The notes: generated from the letters alone by a model not told the origin. 64,000 nucleotides of DNA from Pelobates cultripes (GCA_933207985.1 OW240921.1:104669573-104733572); one strand, 5' to 3'; counted from the stretch's first letter, positions 11,443 through 23,856 are shown. Numbers and translations: made by a program.

Positions 11443-12780
11443 TACTGCAAAATGTATAGATAATATTAAATTATTTATACATGGCTACCCAAACAATGTT
11501 CTAATTTTAGGAAAATAGTTCAGCTGAATCAAATTTTCCTACCTTGTACAAGTCTAATTATCAGTGCCACCAACAGAAAAAATATGTTTTGAAAATAAAC
11601 TGCTTATGATTTCCCCCTCCCCTATTAAACTTAACCATTATTAATATTATTAAAGGTAAGTAAAAAAAAAAATGAATATTTGGGCCTTTAGTAAATACCT
11701 CCCTTAGGATCCATGGATTTAAATTGTTGTAAAAGATTGAGCCTTGCTTAAGTGCCATTTAGACTATTGATTTGTAGTCTTAAATGTTCTTGTTCTGCAG
11801 ATTTTTTAACACTGCAGGTTTTTGTTATTTGTTGTTTTGTTATTTTCCTCTATTGATTGCATTCTTTTAGACATTAGTTTTACACATATATACCCATTTA
11901 TTTAATACATTTGATCTGTAACTAGAAGTGATGTTCGAACAATGAATGCATGTCATTTTAGCTTTCAAATAAGTAAGAATTGCAACATTTCAGCTACAAA
12001 TGTCACATTGTATTATTGAATTTTTTTAAATGTAAATATATCAAAAACATACACCAATATTATCATCCTACGTAAGATAAACCATAATAATATTACATTT
12101 TTATTAAAGGGTTATGGTCACTTCATATTTTTTATACAACTCAAAAGCTAACTAAATATATCATAAAGGTCTGTTTTTTGTTTTTTTATTTTTCAATAAC
12201 GCAAATACATTTTTGTTTTCCTTTACATCCATTGTATACCAGTGTATCCTGGCACAGCCAGGGCATACAATGTAAATTAATTTTGTACATTTCAGAAATG
12301 AAATATTATCTGTCATTTACCAATATGATGAATAGAATATCATTATTTAATTATGTCATGCTTAAATTCTTCATTACTATACTCAATTATCAAATTAATC
12401 ATGTATTCTGGCAACCATTTGCATTACAAAATCAATTCTTATAAAATCAGAGGCAATAAGCTTAGTTTATCTTGAGATCTCATAAATCAACTGAAATTTG
12501 CTGACAGATTTATCTAGATGTGTAGCTTCTTTAAAACACAGCATAGATTATTTGTAAATGAGAACCTGTAAATGTTGTTTCATAAAAAAAGCTTACAAAC
12601 AAAGCACAACAATCTAATGTTTAAGCAAAGTATTATACAGATTGCCAAAATATGTTCAAGTAAAGTGTTGTTTTATACTTATACTTGTTTTATATTTTGC
12701 TAATGTAGAACCAATTTAAAAAATGTTTTGTAACTAAAAGTATATAGTTTTTCATAAACATAATTCTTCCAAATTGAAAA
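11443..12780. other. Intergenic AT-rich sequence
   Basis: No gene, RNA gene or clear transposon terminus is recognised beyond the first few tens of bases, which continue the repeat interrupted by the CR1 LINE. Confidence 0.5.
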
Positions 12781-13680
12781 AGTGCAAATCTGGCAAAATC
12801 AGCATATAGGGTGATGCAAGACCTAAATTTACTGCGCAGTGGTCACAAGAACTTCAACTCATTATAGCTCCTAACGAATGGAGGAAAATCTTTTTATTTG
12901 TTTACAAATATTCCTACAATATAGCTACGTGAGAGCACTTACAAAAGGATATTGAGATGCCATTACTCCTCCACACAGATACACAATTTTTTTCCCAACT
13001 TCTTTGGTTACGTGTTGAATGTGTCACCAGTCTAGAAGTATGTCCTCTCATATATGGTGGTAAATTCAATGCTTTTGGAGATGTGTGGCCTACTTAGTAC
13101 ACTTAATTTCCAAAGAAATACTCCCACATCCATGTTTTTTTTTTTTAACACAGTCGTTGCACAAATTCAAAGTTGTTGACAGCAGCAAATCATCTGACCT
13201 CTTTCTTTTGGAAAAACACTTCCCCAACATCCTGAATTGACTGGGTGGAGAAAATTAGAGTTATGGAGAAGCTATGCCTGTATATCACACAAAGATACTC
13301 TCATGACCTACAGACATGGAAGCCCTGGTTTATGTTACTACAAAGGCACTCACTTCTCTGAACGTTGCATCGTACGCTAGCCATATATTTGTAATCTTCA
13401 ATACATCAACTAGACTAGGCCAATATCTCAAACCGAATATGTTTAGATTGATAGTTTGTTTTTTTTTTCCTCTTTTTGTTTAACATGTTACCAGCAGACG
13501 CTTATATTTTCCTCGTAATTGCGCATATGGTCTAACTCAAACTGTTATACTTAGTTGCTTAGTTTACTAATGACCACTGGTATGCTTGACCTGTATCATT
13601 TCTGCTGACCTGCATACCTTATCCTTGCTGATTATTTGTATATGTCTTGTCACCAATAAACTTTGAAGAAAAAAAGAATA
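12780..13680 (+). mobile_element. L1/Tx1-type LINE, 3' end only
   Basis: The degenerate + strand reading shows the C-terminal region of an L1/Tx1-type ORF2 around 12830-13330. It has the W..L-type stretch ending NEWRKIF, an IWW-like box after a Cys residue, and a downstream WKPWF-like stretch, interrupted by stops and shifts. A 3' UTR of about 300 bp follows, with an AATAAA signal (about 13656) and an A-rich tail at 13665-13680. It is an old, 5'-truncated insertion. Confidence 0.55.
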
Positions 13681-14229
13681 GAAATATGTATATATTTAAA
13701 AGACAGGCTATTGTTTGAGTGACCGTTATTTACTTCTCTATTGTTGTCTGAAACAGTGCTGAATAAATGTGCTGCCAGGAATGATAGAAAAAAGCTCCAT
13801 CTATTTGCTGAGAATTGCGTTACACATGCACTTTATTTCAAATAGCCTACAGCCATGACAATGTTTTTTGATTTATTGCAGCAAGTTAAAAACTGCACAA
13901 CAAAACTGCAAAGAACAAGTTTCACATTACCATCTATGTATTCATGATATACTCCTACAATGAAAATATCCTCTTTTGCTGGGTAAGGATAATCTAGTAT
14001 CACAATGTTCTAGAATCATAGCTATAGTTAAACAATTAGTACCTGTAAATGAAGAGCCGTTACCATAGAGCAATGCCAACTGCTCTACTTTAAGAGCTTT
14101 TTGTTTTTAATACATAGCCCCCAGTGTTTAGTGAGCCATTTTGTTTTATATGGGTGCTAAGTACATGTCTTTATGTCTGGTATTCTGTTGCTCTCTGTAT
14201 GGGCTGACATATCTTTACAAAACTGATTA
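13681..14229. other. Intergenic sequence, no gene seen
   Basis: Nothing recognisable is seen. The right edge runs into the L2 3' end. Confidence 0.5.
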
Positions 14230-14392
14230 ATCCACTCCCATAGACTGTAAGCTTGTTTGAGCAGGGTTCTCTTCAACATATCAATCCTGTAAGATTTCTT
14301 GTAATTGTCCTATTTATCGTTAAATCCCCCCTCTCATAATATTGTAAAGCGCTACGGAATCTGTTGGCGCTATATAAATGGCAATAATAATA
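14230..14392 (+). mobile_element. L2-like LINE/SINE 3' terminus
   Basis: This is the 3' terminal region of an L2-type retroelement. A CTGTAAGCTTGTTTGAGCAG stretch precedes the conserved end TAAAGCGCTACGGAATCTG, then TTGGCGCTATATAAAT and an (ATA)n tail. The same terminus recurs at 47433-47494 and 57357-57420 (minus) and 63950-64000 (plus). Confidence 0.8.
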
Positions 14393-14399
14393 GTACTAG

Positions 14400-16035
14400 C
14401 ACATTCTTTGAAATATAGGTTTATTGTAGTGAACAGTTACCATTCCACAAGTGGGTTCTCCATTGGAATGTCAGTCTGTTTTAAGAGGAACTGTCTCTTC
14501 TCTGGAATTTAAAACATTGAATAAAACTGGACACGCAAAACTTTAGTTTGTTTAAATTAATATATTTGTCTGAATCATAATCCATTTAACCATACCGAAA
14601 TGCGCTGACAGCTAGGTGAATCGATTCTTTCTGTGTGTATTTTACAATGTTTGATTCGGATGGATTGTATTGTTTATTAATCAAATCAATCTTTTACATA
14701 TAAAATAAAACATTCAAAAGCACTTAAAACTTATTGTAGCCTTATTTTCCCTGAGCTACTGTTTTCTTTTACATTTATATTAGAATTTGGCAAATCCCAG
14801 ACATTTTTTGGATTCCACAAATCCCAAAAATACTAGACAAGATTTTAGATTGAATGAAGATTTGACTGTGTCCCTGACGTTATTCCATAATTGCGGTGCT
14901 CTGTAGGAAAAGGAGGATCGAGACACTTTATTTTTGTATTGTGGTATGCTAAATATTGTGCTAGTACTGGATCAGAGATTATACAATGATTGATTAAGAT
15001 GGAGTCACTGAGTTACAGGATGAGAAGGTGTGGATTTTATTTTATTTTTATTTTTCACATCTCACAAATATATATTTGTTAAATATATGGATAAGTAAAC
15101 ATGATATTGAAATTCATGGAAGTTTCAGTTCCCTTTTATTCACTTGATATCTAAAGAACTTTCCTGCTCACATTTTCCCCAACAAAAAAAATGCTCTTCT
15201 CATTTAATTTAAAATGATAAGACTCCACCACAATATGTTGTTACTTTTATAGGCAGTCTCAGACTCTTCTTTGCAACCCAGCAAAATTGCAAAAGCTTTC
15301 CTCTTTCATCTGTAAAAAAAAATAAAAAAAAAATAAAAAAATAGATAGACCACATTGCGGTTTGCCGTTACACTGAAATCTTTCACAGTTGTGAACAATT
15401 ACAGGAAAGATACAAACTAAACAAAATGCATTGTTTGTCTTTTTATTTTATAAGTTAGCTAAACTATGTTTATGAAAAATCTAGATGTTTTCCCAAATGC
15501 AGAAATACACATATCTGGCTAGTAACCATGGCAACTGCTCTAGATTGCAAGATGACTCACATTGAAGAGAATTGATGGATGTGACACTGATGTTTATACA
15601 TCAGTATTTACTGAGTATTTATATAGTTAATGCACTTTTTCGTAGAGTCAAGTTTGCTCCTGAAGTTTTATTGTATTCATTTAAATGCCGTCCTTAACGG
15701 GTTGGTAATATGAGATTCTTTATAACTTTGTCCTAAATAACAGAGTGTTAAGGTAGAAAAAAAAAAGCAAGCAGATGTGAGTGACAGGAGGTGTTGGTAT
15801 TGATAGAGTGAAAAGGCTGAGATTTTATACTATTATGTGCTGAGAAACCTTTTAAAAGGCAGCGACAACAGAAATAAGAAAACAAAAGTAAAAATTGAGG
15901 CTATATCATGCAATAAACAATCACTGAAGCACAGAAAATATATAGCTATGTTAACAGAAGTGTAAAAAAGTTTAAATATAACAATATTTGAATGTGAGCA
16001 AAATACAACAAAGAATTACAAAATGTTATTTTTCG

Positions 16036-16038
<3 letters not shown>
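14400..16038. other. Intergenic sequence, no gene seen
   Basis: No gene is seen. The stretch contains a short A-rich run at 15313-15345. Open frames are short and AT-driven. Confidence 0.5.

Positions 16039-16128
<90 letters not shown>
16039..16128. repeat. (AT)45 microsatellite
   Basis: About 90 bp of uninterrupted AT dinucleotide. It is a candidate length-polymorphic locus. Confidence 0.98.
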
Positions 16129-16131
<3 letters not shown>

Positions 16132-17860
16132 CATATTTCCAAAACTATCACTGGACTGTACTGTGCTGAGTTTCAACAGAAGATGCACTCTCTTCCCTTC
16201 TAGAATATCTCTGCTGTGTTATGAAGAGCAACATTTGGGTTTATTTTTCACACAGCAATTTTGAGAAAACCAATACATTATTCTCAGGTTAAATGGTTAA
16301 GAAGAAAGGTTGGAGAAAGACTGATTAAATGTTTTCTTCCAAACAACAACAGATACAAGGTCTTGATACAGATATTTGTGGTGTGCAGAGAAAAGGATAT
16401 GAAGATGACATGGACACAAATGTCAAGTGCTAAACAATATATGTCTCAAACCCCTGCTGGATAAAGATATTTCAGATATGCTTAGCTCTTACCTTGAATT
16501 AGCAAAATGAGTAAGATTGCCTGATATGGTTTAGCCACTTCCTGGTTTGGTATTTTTTGCATTGTTTTAATGCATTTCCTATAGAACGCATTACAATACA
16601 ACGTATGAAAATATGTACATCTCCTTTGTTATATTAAATAATAATGTCACAATAATTGAGGGATAACATCCCTCCTACGTTTTGCATAGAGCACCTGAAA
16701 GTCTAAGTCCAACCCTAAGGCTAGCTCTAAACAGATGTGATATCAATGAGTCTTATAAACATTAGGCATCATCTTGATACTAATTAGAGTTATATCAGTT
16801 TGGTTAACCTGCACCTCTCCCAGAAATCAGGAGCAACTGCGATTCAAGTCAGTGGCATTAAGCATGAGCTGCTGAATTCTAATAGTCGAGTCCAACTGAT
16901 TTACCAGCATAGCAAAATGTATTGTAAATGTAAATTCTCACCCAGAATTTGTGAATATCACCAATTCCCCACATCTGGTTTCCACCTTCATCAGACATCT
17001 GTCCAAAGAAAGTACCAGTACACTCCACATCCTGTTCCATGCATTTATGTAATCTGTTGTTTCATTAAATTGCAAGATGAGGACCCTATACATTTATGTA
17101 CCAGTAGATATCTATTTATATGTTATGTTATATTTTCAAAACCTGTTTGCAACCCCTTTTTACAATAATAAGTAAATTCAACAAGTTCAACAAAGTAGCC
17201 AGAAGTGATAGTAGTGTACATATGGCAACATGTCACGGTTATATAAAAATGCAGGTGCAATATTTTATAGAGAAAGTCACCTAGGAAACCAACTGATCAT
17301 TATTGTTGACTGTCCCCAAATAGCTCATTATATACACCTCCAAATGAAGCAGAACCCTGTCCTTTGACCTTAAATTCCATTGAGGCAGAACCATGTTACC
17401 ATGCCTTTAAATTCTTCGAATCGGCATATATAACAGTAAGCTTAATTAAAAGCAATTTGATTTTTCACTTATTTCTTTTGGTTTACCAGTATAAAACTAT
17501 ACCTGTATGGACAAGGTAGGTTATTAAAACCAATGACTCATTTCATTATAGCTTATAATTTGTGCTAATAGCTATTATTTGAGTTCCACAAACCATATTT
17601 TTCATTTTTATAGGCACAAGCAAATATAAATGTTCTAACACCTTTAAAATGTATATACATAACTGAAACATTGACAAATAAAAGTTGCATTATATTGAAG
17701 ACACTGGAGCACTTGTTATCTCTGGGGTGAAAATATATATATATATATATATAAAATTTATTTTTTATTTTAGTGAATAAGTGGATAGGAATTTGAGATA
17801 GGAAAAAAACATTTATAGGAATTGTTCTAATTTTCTCTACGTATATTGGAAAACAGTATT
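16129..17860. other. Intergenic sequence, no gene seen
   Basis: No gene or transposon terminus is recognised. The frame open at about 16800-17168 is AT-rich and unlike any family I know. A short (AT)n lies at 17733-17752. Confidence 0.5.
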
Positions 17861-18317
17861 ATATGAGGTCTGTCCATAAAAAGTCCAGCCATTGTTAATA
17901 AAAGGAGAACGGTTTGCGCGACATCGCTATAACCTGGCAGCCAAGGAAAACGATTTGGAATGTGCATGAGTGAACAATGATGCCTTTACTGTACTAGTCA
18001 GTGGGGGAGTTAGACTCCACTGAGTTAGCATGTGCACTGTGTGGACATTGCATTCAAAATGACTGAGTGACTAGAGCAGTGATGGCGAACCTTTTTGAGC
18101 CCGAGTGCCCAAACCGTAATACATGCCAAAAATTTTTTCCTCAAAGTGCCAACACGCCAATTAAACCTGAATACTGAGGTTTAAGTTTAGAAAAAACAAC
18201 TCATACAGTTGTCCGAACTAATTAACATCTCTGTGTGTGTATTAAGCAGTTTGTGTGTGTGCTCGGCAGTCTGTCTGTATGTGTATTTAGCAGTCTGTCT
18301 GTATTTAGCAGACTGCT

Positions 18318-18490
18318 GAGTACACACACACACACACAGACAGACTGCTGAGTGCGCACACACACACACACAGACAGACTGCTGAGTGCGCACACACAGA
18401 CAGACTGCTGAGTGCACACAAACAGACTGCTGAGTGCACACAAACAGACTGCTGAGTGCACACAAACAGACTGCTGAGTGCACACACACT
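18318..18490. repeat. 22-bp minisatellite inside hAT copy 1
   Basis: The unit GACTGCTGAGTGCACACAAA plus CA is repeated about seven times. The left units are enlarged by extra CA dinucleotides. It has no spacers and is a minisatellite, not a CRISPR array. Confidence 0.92.
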
Positions 18491-18960
18491 GCATTGAGGG
18501 GTACAGTGTATGTGTTTGTGTGTGGGGTGATGTGTTTGTGTGTAGGGTGATGTGTGTGGGGGGTGATGTGGGGTGGTGTGTGTGGGGTAATGTGTGGGGG
18601 GGGTGATGTGGGGGGTGATGTGGGTGTGTGTCTTTGTGTGGGGGGATATGTGTAGGGCAGGGGTGCTGTGTGTATGTTGTCCCCTCTCCCCCACTGTTTT
18701 CTTTCCCCATCCCTCCCAGTTCTCCCTCCCCATCAGTTTCTCCCTCAGTTTCCCCATCTCTCCCCAGTTCCCCATCTCTCCCTCAGTTTCCCCCATCTCT
18801 CCCTCAGTTTCCCATCTCTCCCTCAGTTTCCATCTCCCACAGTTTTCCCCCATACCTCCCTCAGTTTTTCTCCCCATACCTCCCTCAGTTTTTCTCCCCA
18901 TACCTCCCTCAGTTTCCCCCTCCATCCCTCCCTTAGTTTTAATCCCCCCCCTACCCACTT
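18490..18960. repeat. G-rich then C-rich minisatellite block in hAT copy 1
   Basis: The + strand is G/T-rich (GGGGTGATGTG words) up to about 18670. It then switches to pyrimidine-rich, with CCATCTCTCCCTCAGTTTCC-type units up to about 18960. The frames open across it give Pro/Ser-rich or Thr/His-rich strings and are artefacts. Confidence 0.85.
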
Positions 18961-19682
18961 GTCCTTGCTCTCCTACCTGTGTGGCCGAGCGCACCACGGA
19001 GATCAGTTTCTTGTACCCGGCCAGACAGGAAGTGCTCTCTCTGTGAGCACTTCATTTCCGTCTGCCCGGGTACAGAAAACATAAGTTCCTGTACTACGGC
19101 GCTTAGACAGAGTGCCTGGCAGGAGGGAGCGCTATGCGCTCACCTCCTGCCGGTCACTCCGGTTTTGCACCCGCCGGGCCGGTGCGCCCTAAGGCGGCCA
19201 CTTGTGCCGCCTTATGGGTGTGCGGCGGAGCGCACCCTCCCTCCGGCGACCTATGGCCGCGTGCCCACAGAGGGGGCTCGGCGTGCCACAGGTTCGCCAT
19301 CACTGGACTAGAGCATCGAATCTGCATTACACTTGAACATTCCGCCATCAAAACTATTCAGATGATTCAGAAGACTTTCGGGTACGATACAATGAGTGCA
19401 GTACAAATAATAGTGTAGCACCGTGAGACTTTTGACTTTTTCAACAAAGGATTTTGCAGAGTGTGTTGAACAGTGGAAGAGATGCTGGGAGAACTGTGTG
19501 AGGTCCCAATGTGCCTACTTTAAAGGGGACTGAGGTGTAACAGTCGTATGTACAATGCTTTTGTATGTTGTATCTTCTTCAATAAATGTGTCTGTTTTTC
19601 ATATTGCACGGCTGGATATTTTCCAGACAGACCTCGTATATTCAAAAAATCCCAGTTTTGAAATAAGTCTCTGACTTTTAGA

Positions 19683-20100
19683 ATATTTGTTTAAATGGAC
19701 ACTCCAGACCCCTAAAGCACTATACTTTATGTATGGTCAGTGTATCCTCTTTTTATAAAAAGTGCAATTTTCAATAGAAAGCTGTACTTTTAAACAAGTA
19801 ACCTTGTTTCCTCCCCTGGCTGGCTGTCAATAAGACAATTTTTCCTGTTACTTCCTGGTTTGGTTAGCTCATGGAGCTAAATTCAAGAAGCAGCAATCAC
19901 CCAGAGCATCTGCCTTGCAAATACTTCTCATTGGGAAGTCTGTGATTTGACAGCCATAGAAAGTCTGGGCTGGGAAAGAAGGGGATCTATGTTTAATAAT
20001 ATTGTCAGATTAGCTATTTTTGGCCTACAGTTGGCCATTTGGATTTGATTCACTCAGGGTTATTCTGTAATATAATGATTCAAAAGACATTCAAAGTGAA
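19683..20100. mobile_element. Kolobok-like MITE fragment
   Basis: The left edge TTTAAATGGACACTCCAGAC is a decayed form of the TTAAAGGGACACTATAG terminus. The interior (CTGTTACTTCCTGGTT, GGTTAGCTCATGGAGCTAAA) matches 36716-36780, so both are copies of one family. The right end is unclear. Confidence 0.55.
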
Positions 20101-20111
20101 TGAAATCAAAC

Positions 20112-20123
20112 TTAAGACTAGAG
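20112..20123. repeat. L1 target-site duplication, left
   Basis: TTAAGACTAGAG here matches TTAAGACTAAAG at 27915-27926 in 11 of 12 positions. The two copies bracket the L1 element. Confidence 0.85.
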
Positions 20124-20710
20124 TGGGGAGGAGCGAAACGATGAAGCACATTCGGCTGCATCCTCGTGGAACGCAGCTGAGGGAGTGATCAAGGGAGTCT
20201 AACAGGAGGAAAAGACTAAGCTGCCAGTGCTACCCAGGGTGCCTCTCGGAGCACGGTGAGGTGAGGACCTGGTGCCGCGTGAATCAGCAGGACACATCGG
20301 GCAGAGTTGCAGGTGGTCACTACGGTGGATAGACTGAAGTGAGACTAGCATGGAAGAGCGCCTCCAGTGTGATTACAAATACCAGCAACACGCGGAGATT
20401 GCAAGCTGGGACATAACCCCACAAGATAAGTGCCAATAGACTTTATTTGTTTGTATACACTGCTAAGTCACACTGCAATTTTGGGGTTAATAGAAACAAT
20501 ATTTTATGGATTCACTGTCAGTCAACAATGCTGGGGCTAGAACAAAGCTAATGGATCCCTAAGAGAAAGGTGGAAATGGAGGGGAAATAGAGAGCAGCAC
20601 ACAGAGGGCAATCATTCATTTAAAGACTACCTAATTTAAGTCATGGAGTAGATCATTAATTGGTCTATAGTAGCATGTCTGCCTTAGTGCCTGACTTTCT
20701 AGTTTGTGCT

Positions 20711-21638
20711 CACTGGCGTACATACCGCGGTCGCAGGGGACGCAGTTGCGACCAGGCCCGTTACTCCAGGGGGCCCCGCCTCCCTGCAGACCCCTGCGAC
20801 CGGATACCTGCCATCACCATTTGCGGCCCTGGCCCGCATGGCAAACCACCGGGGCCGCCGTCCAAGGGGTCCATTGGATGGATATGGATTATAAGGGGGC
20901 CCGGTCAGCGCTGGCTGCTTTAACAGCATGATCGAGCCCTTTGTGATGACTTCACAAGCTGGGAGGAAGTGACCGCACGTCACTCCTCCCAGCATACAGA
21001 GAGCACGCGTGGGAGGAAGACCAGGGAGTCAGAGTGGGAACTCTGACTCCCATCCCCCTGAGCCACCACTGGACCCAAGGGAAAGTTGCCCTTCTGCATC
21101 TAAAAGGTAGGAAACAGGAGAGTGACTTAAATATTATGTGTGTTTGCTTGTATGTATGTGTCTGTGTGTTTGTCTGTCTGCCAGTATGTATGTGTGCCTG
21201 TTTGTATGTATGTGTGTCTGTCTCTGTGTCTGCCTGTATGTGTATGTGCGTCTGCCTGTGTGTGCGTCTGCCTGTGTGTGTGTGTGTGTATGTGCGTCTG
21301 CCTGTGTGTATGTGCCTGTCTGTCCATCTGTATGTATTTGTGTCTGTCTGTATGTGTATGTGTGTCTGCCTGTATGTATGTATGTATGTATGTATGTATT
21401 TATGCCTTCTATATGTATATGTGTGTCTGCCTGTGTGTATCTGTCTGTCTGTGAGCCTGTATGTATGTATGTGTCTGTGTGTGCGCGTGTCTGTATGTGT
21501 CTGTATGTGTGTGCCTGTCTGTGTCTGTGTGTGTGTGTGTGTATGTATGTGTCTGTATGTGTGTCTGGAGAGGGTGGAGTGAATGGGGGGGCACGGATCA
21601 ATTTCGCACCGTGGCCCCATGGATTGTGTACGCCACTG
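20711..21638. mobile_element. hAT MITE A (CASTGGCGTACA family), in the L1 5' UTR
   Basis: The termini are CACTGGCGTACATACCGC at the left and the near-complement TGTACGCCACTG at the right. They are flanked by a perfect 8-bp duplication TTTGTGCT (20703-20710 and 21639-21646), the hAT signature. No transposase is present. The interior is a GC-rich left third followed by a long TG/TGTCTGTATG simple repeat (21138-21573). A second copy in opposite orientation is at 31425-32356. Confidence 0.93.
21138..21573. repeat. TGTATG/TGTCTG simple repeat in MITE A
   Basis: An irregular mixture of TGTATG, TGTCTG and CCTG words. All three + frames are open as Cys/Val strings and the minus frames as Thr/His strings. 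None is a gene. Confidence 0.95.
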
Positions 21639-21860
21639 TTTGTGCTTTACCTTTCTTGTGTTATATTACTCCAACAAAACCACAATATAAAGGCGTATCA
21701 GGACAGAGAGGTGAGGGTGTAGAAGAGAAGGATTTAGGTTGAAAAAAAACTTAAGAAACAAAAGATTAAGACATGGTAAAGTAAAGAAAAAGCCTAAAGA
21801 TCATATTACCTCCAGGAAAAGAATAAACAAACTAAATTATAAATACAAACTAAAAAAAAA

Positions 21861-23273
21861 ATGGCTACTAAAAAGGCACAAAACTGCAAGCAATTGAAAA
21901 AAAAGAAAAAAAAAAGACGGAAAATAAAAAAGAAAACCGCCTTTCCTTTTTTTTACCAAACCCAACAATTAATACGACAAACCTGGAGTAATCGATTCTC
22001 TTTAATATCCTTTTGTCAGGGTCTTACTTGAGTTGGGAGTCTGTAGCGCAGATATAATGCTCACCCTTGCAAATAGCCACAGGCCAAGGTGGTCAGGTAA
22101 GAATTCCATGTGGATCTGTGCACGGGGGCTGTGCAGGATGAAGTTCCAAAATGCAGCAGAGGCAAGGACTCAAACAGCAGGATAGTCAAGGTCAAAGGAT
22201 GCCAGAGAACAGGAACAATGAGGAATAGCCGGAGTCAAGGGATGCCAGATGTCAGAGCAAATTATGCCAGACGTCAGGGTCAAAATGAAGCAGAGAATCA
22301 ATAGACAGGACTGGTACGGAACACACACACAACAGGATCAAAGACTTGATCCAAATAACAGGGCGAGGCTGAGTTTATATACCCTGCTGATATCTGATCA
22401 GGATCAGGTGAAGCACGGCTATTGACAAGGATCATCCCTCAGTGCTGCAGACAAGCCAGGATCAATAGAACTGAAATAGCTGGTCAGAAACAAAGCTACT
22501 GTGGCTCAGAGGTAGGAAGCAGGACCAGAACCACCAAGTACCTAGGTTCAAATCCTGACACCTTTCAGAAGAAGGTTTTAGCAAAGTACAAAGGGAGGAA
22601 AACCAAGAATCATGTCAACGATTAGGAAGAAGTGAATATGATGATTTATTTAGACACACAATTTGGGAAATTGAGAGAAGGAATTAAAGCTAATACTATT
22701 GATATACTATTGATATCAAGAAAGAACTGCTGCCTCTTAACCAACGATTGCTAGGAATAGAAGAATAATGAAATGGGCTAGAACACAAAGAAGAACATCT
22801 GGCACTAGAGAAAAACATGGCTGACATGGAGGATAAATTGATAGAACTAGGAGACCGATTAAGACGGAATAATTTAAGAATTAGTGGAGTATCAGAACAA
22901 ATAAATCTAAAAAAACTGGAATAGTGAAGGATTTTTTTAAACAACTTAAGGTTGAATGTGACCCCAGAATCTCTATGATGGAAAGATGCTATAGAGTAAA
23001 TAAACCTAAAGGTGTCTCAGAACATCTCCCAAGGAATGTAATGATATGCTGTGCCTCTTCTCAAAGATGAAAATTCTGAGATCCATAAGAAGCAATGAAT
23101 GCACAGAAGAATATAAAACATTAAAAATATTCCAGGATTTGTCATGGCCAACCAGACAAAAGAGGAAGACCTTTTCTGAAGGCACACTAATTCTGAGACA
23201 GAACAACATCAATTATCGATGGGGGTTCACTAGGATCACAATAATAAGAAGGAAACAAATTAAGAGACACTGA
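21861..23273 (+). pseudogene. L1 ORF1 (RNA-binding chaperone), broken
   Basis: L1 ORF1p is a coiled-coil RNA-binding protein needed for retrotransposition. The frame starts at 21861 with a Lys-rich N-terminus (MATKKAQNCK, then poly-Lys) and is interrupted at 22014 by the solo LTR. It resumes at 22566 with KKVLAKYKGRKTK. Further on come the Leu-rich region, LRRNNLRISGVSEQ (about 22855-22905), an RRM-like stretch with MMERCYRVNKPKG (about 22976), and the C-terminal LRQNNINYRWGF ending at 23273. The reading needs several frame changes and passes in-frame stops. Confidence 0.78.
22014..22560. mobile_element. Solo LTR in L1 ORF1
   Basis: The 547-bp segment starts TGTCAGGGT and ends ATCCTGACA (TG...CA ends with a short terminal inversion). 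It is flanked by a perfect 5-bp duplication CCTTT (22009-22013 and 22561-22565). A TATA-like TTTATATA lies near 22372. The lack of an internal region and the single set of duplications show a solo LTR left by LTR-LTR recombination. The 5-bp duplication would fit Gypsy or an ERV. The family is not determined. Confidence 0.85.
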
Positions 23274-23856
23274 AAAAGTTATACTTAAAGGAAGTTCTAA
23301 AACACAGAAAGGCACATACTTAGATAGGGGGATAATAAAGTTAAGGTGCAAGGGAAAGAGTTTAAGAATAACACAAGCTTTGCACAAGGATAAAGTAGGA
23401 AATAATGAGATGATAACACAATAATTTATGTAATAATATAATGAAAGTGTGAAGAGATCAGATTTATAAGATCCTCTTTGGCATTTTTTTTATACCAGAA
23501 AAAAAAATCTTAATTTATTTATTTTTAATTTTTTTTATTATTATTTTTTTCCCTCTCCTCACCTCCTCGACTAGTAATGCCTCTAGTTAGGCTCATCTCA
23601 GATCGATTAACCTCAGTACACTTTTCCAACACATTACGTGGGACCTATATCTGAGTAATGGGTTTTATTACTCAAGATACTGTATGGTGGGGTTTTTCCG
23701 CAATACACTATGCTTGTTTTAGGTAAATGTCATTGTTTTGGATCAACCCGTCTTATTTTTGTGTAAATACTAATAAAGAAGGTTTTTTTAATTTTCACAA
23801 AAATAGTAATACTTGGAAAGAGAGTCCCAATAATTGAAAAGCATCCATAAATTAAG

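Larger units (their letters stand above)
18077..19305. mobile_element. Non-autonomous hAT element, copy 1 (CAGTGATGGCGAACC family)
   Basis: Perfect 15-bp terminal inverted repeats (CAGTGATGGCGAACC) are flanked by a perfect 8-bp target duplication GACTAGAG (18069-18076 and 19306-19313). The 8-bp duplication identifies the hAT superfamily. The interior has no transposase. It holds TG/CA tracts, a 22-bp minisatellite, a G-rich to C-rich skew switch, and inverted repeats near the right end. It inserted into the mariner transposase gene. A second copy of the family is at 37492-39134. Confidence 0.93.
18059..19533 (+). pseudogene. mariner transposase, N and C termini only, split by hAT
   Basis: The start codon at 18059 opens MTE, then a TGA stop, then LE. 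After the hAT insertion the frame continues at 19314 with the mariner N-terminal helix-turn-helix region (HRICITLEHSAIKTIQMIQK, then FGYDTMSAVQI). A large internal deletion then removes the catalytic core. The C-terminus reappears at about 19457 as AECVEQWKRCWENCVRSQ, ending YFKGD and a stop at 19531-19533, a close match to the usual mariner C-terminus. The gene is dead through the premature stop, the internal deletion and the insertion. Confidence 0.88.
17864..19636 (+). mobile_element. mariner element, internally deleted, host of a nested hAT
   Basis: The terminal inverted repeats are TGAGGTCTGTCC at the left and its near complement GACAGACCTCG at the right, flanked on both sides by the TA target dinucleotide (17862-17863, 19637-19638). 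Without the nested hAT element and its duplicated 8 bp, the mariner is about 536 bp. Mariners are usually about 1.3 kb, so the middle of the transposase gene is deleted. Confidence 0.88.

Noticed and set aside
18318..18490. CRISPR-like regular repeats
   Set aside because: The 22-bp units are directly adjacent without unique spacers, inside a hAT element of a vertebrate genome.
21034..21722. Frames of up to 194 codons (+) and 222 codons (-)
   Set aside because: They come from the TGTCTG/TGTATG repeat inside MITE A and have no domain or codon pattern.
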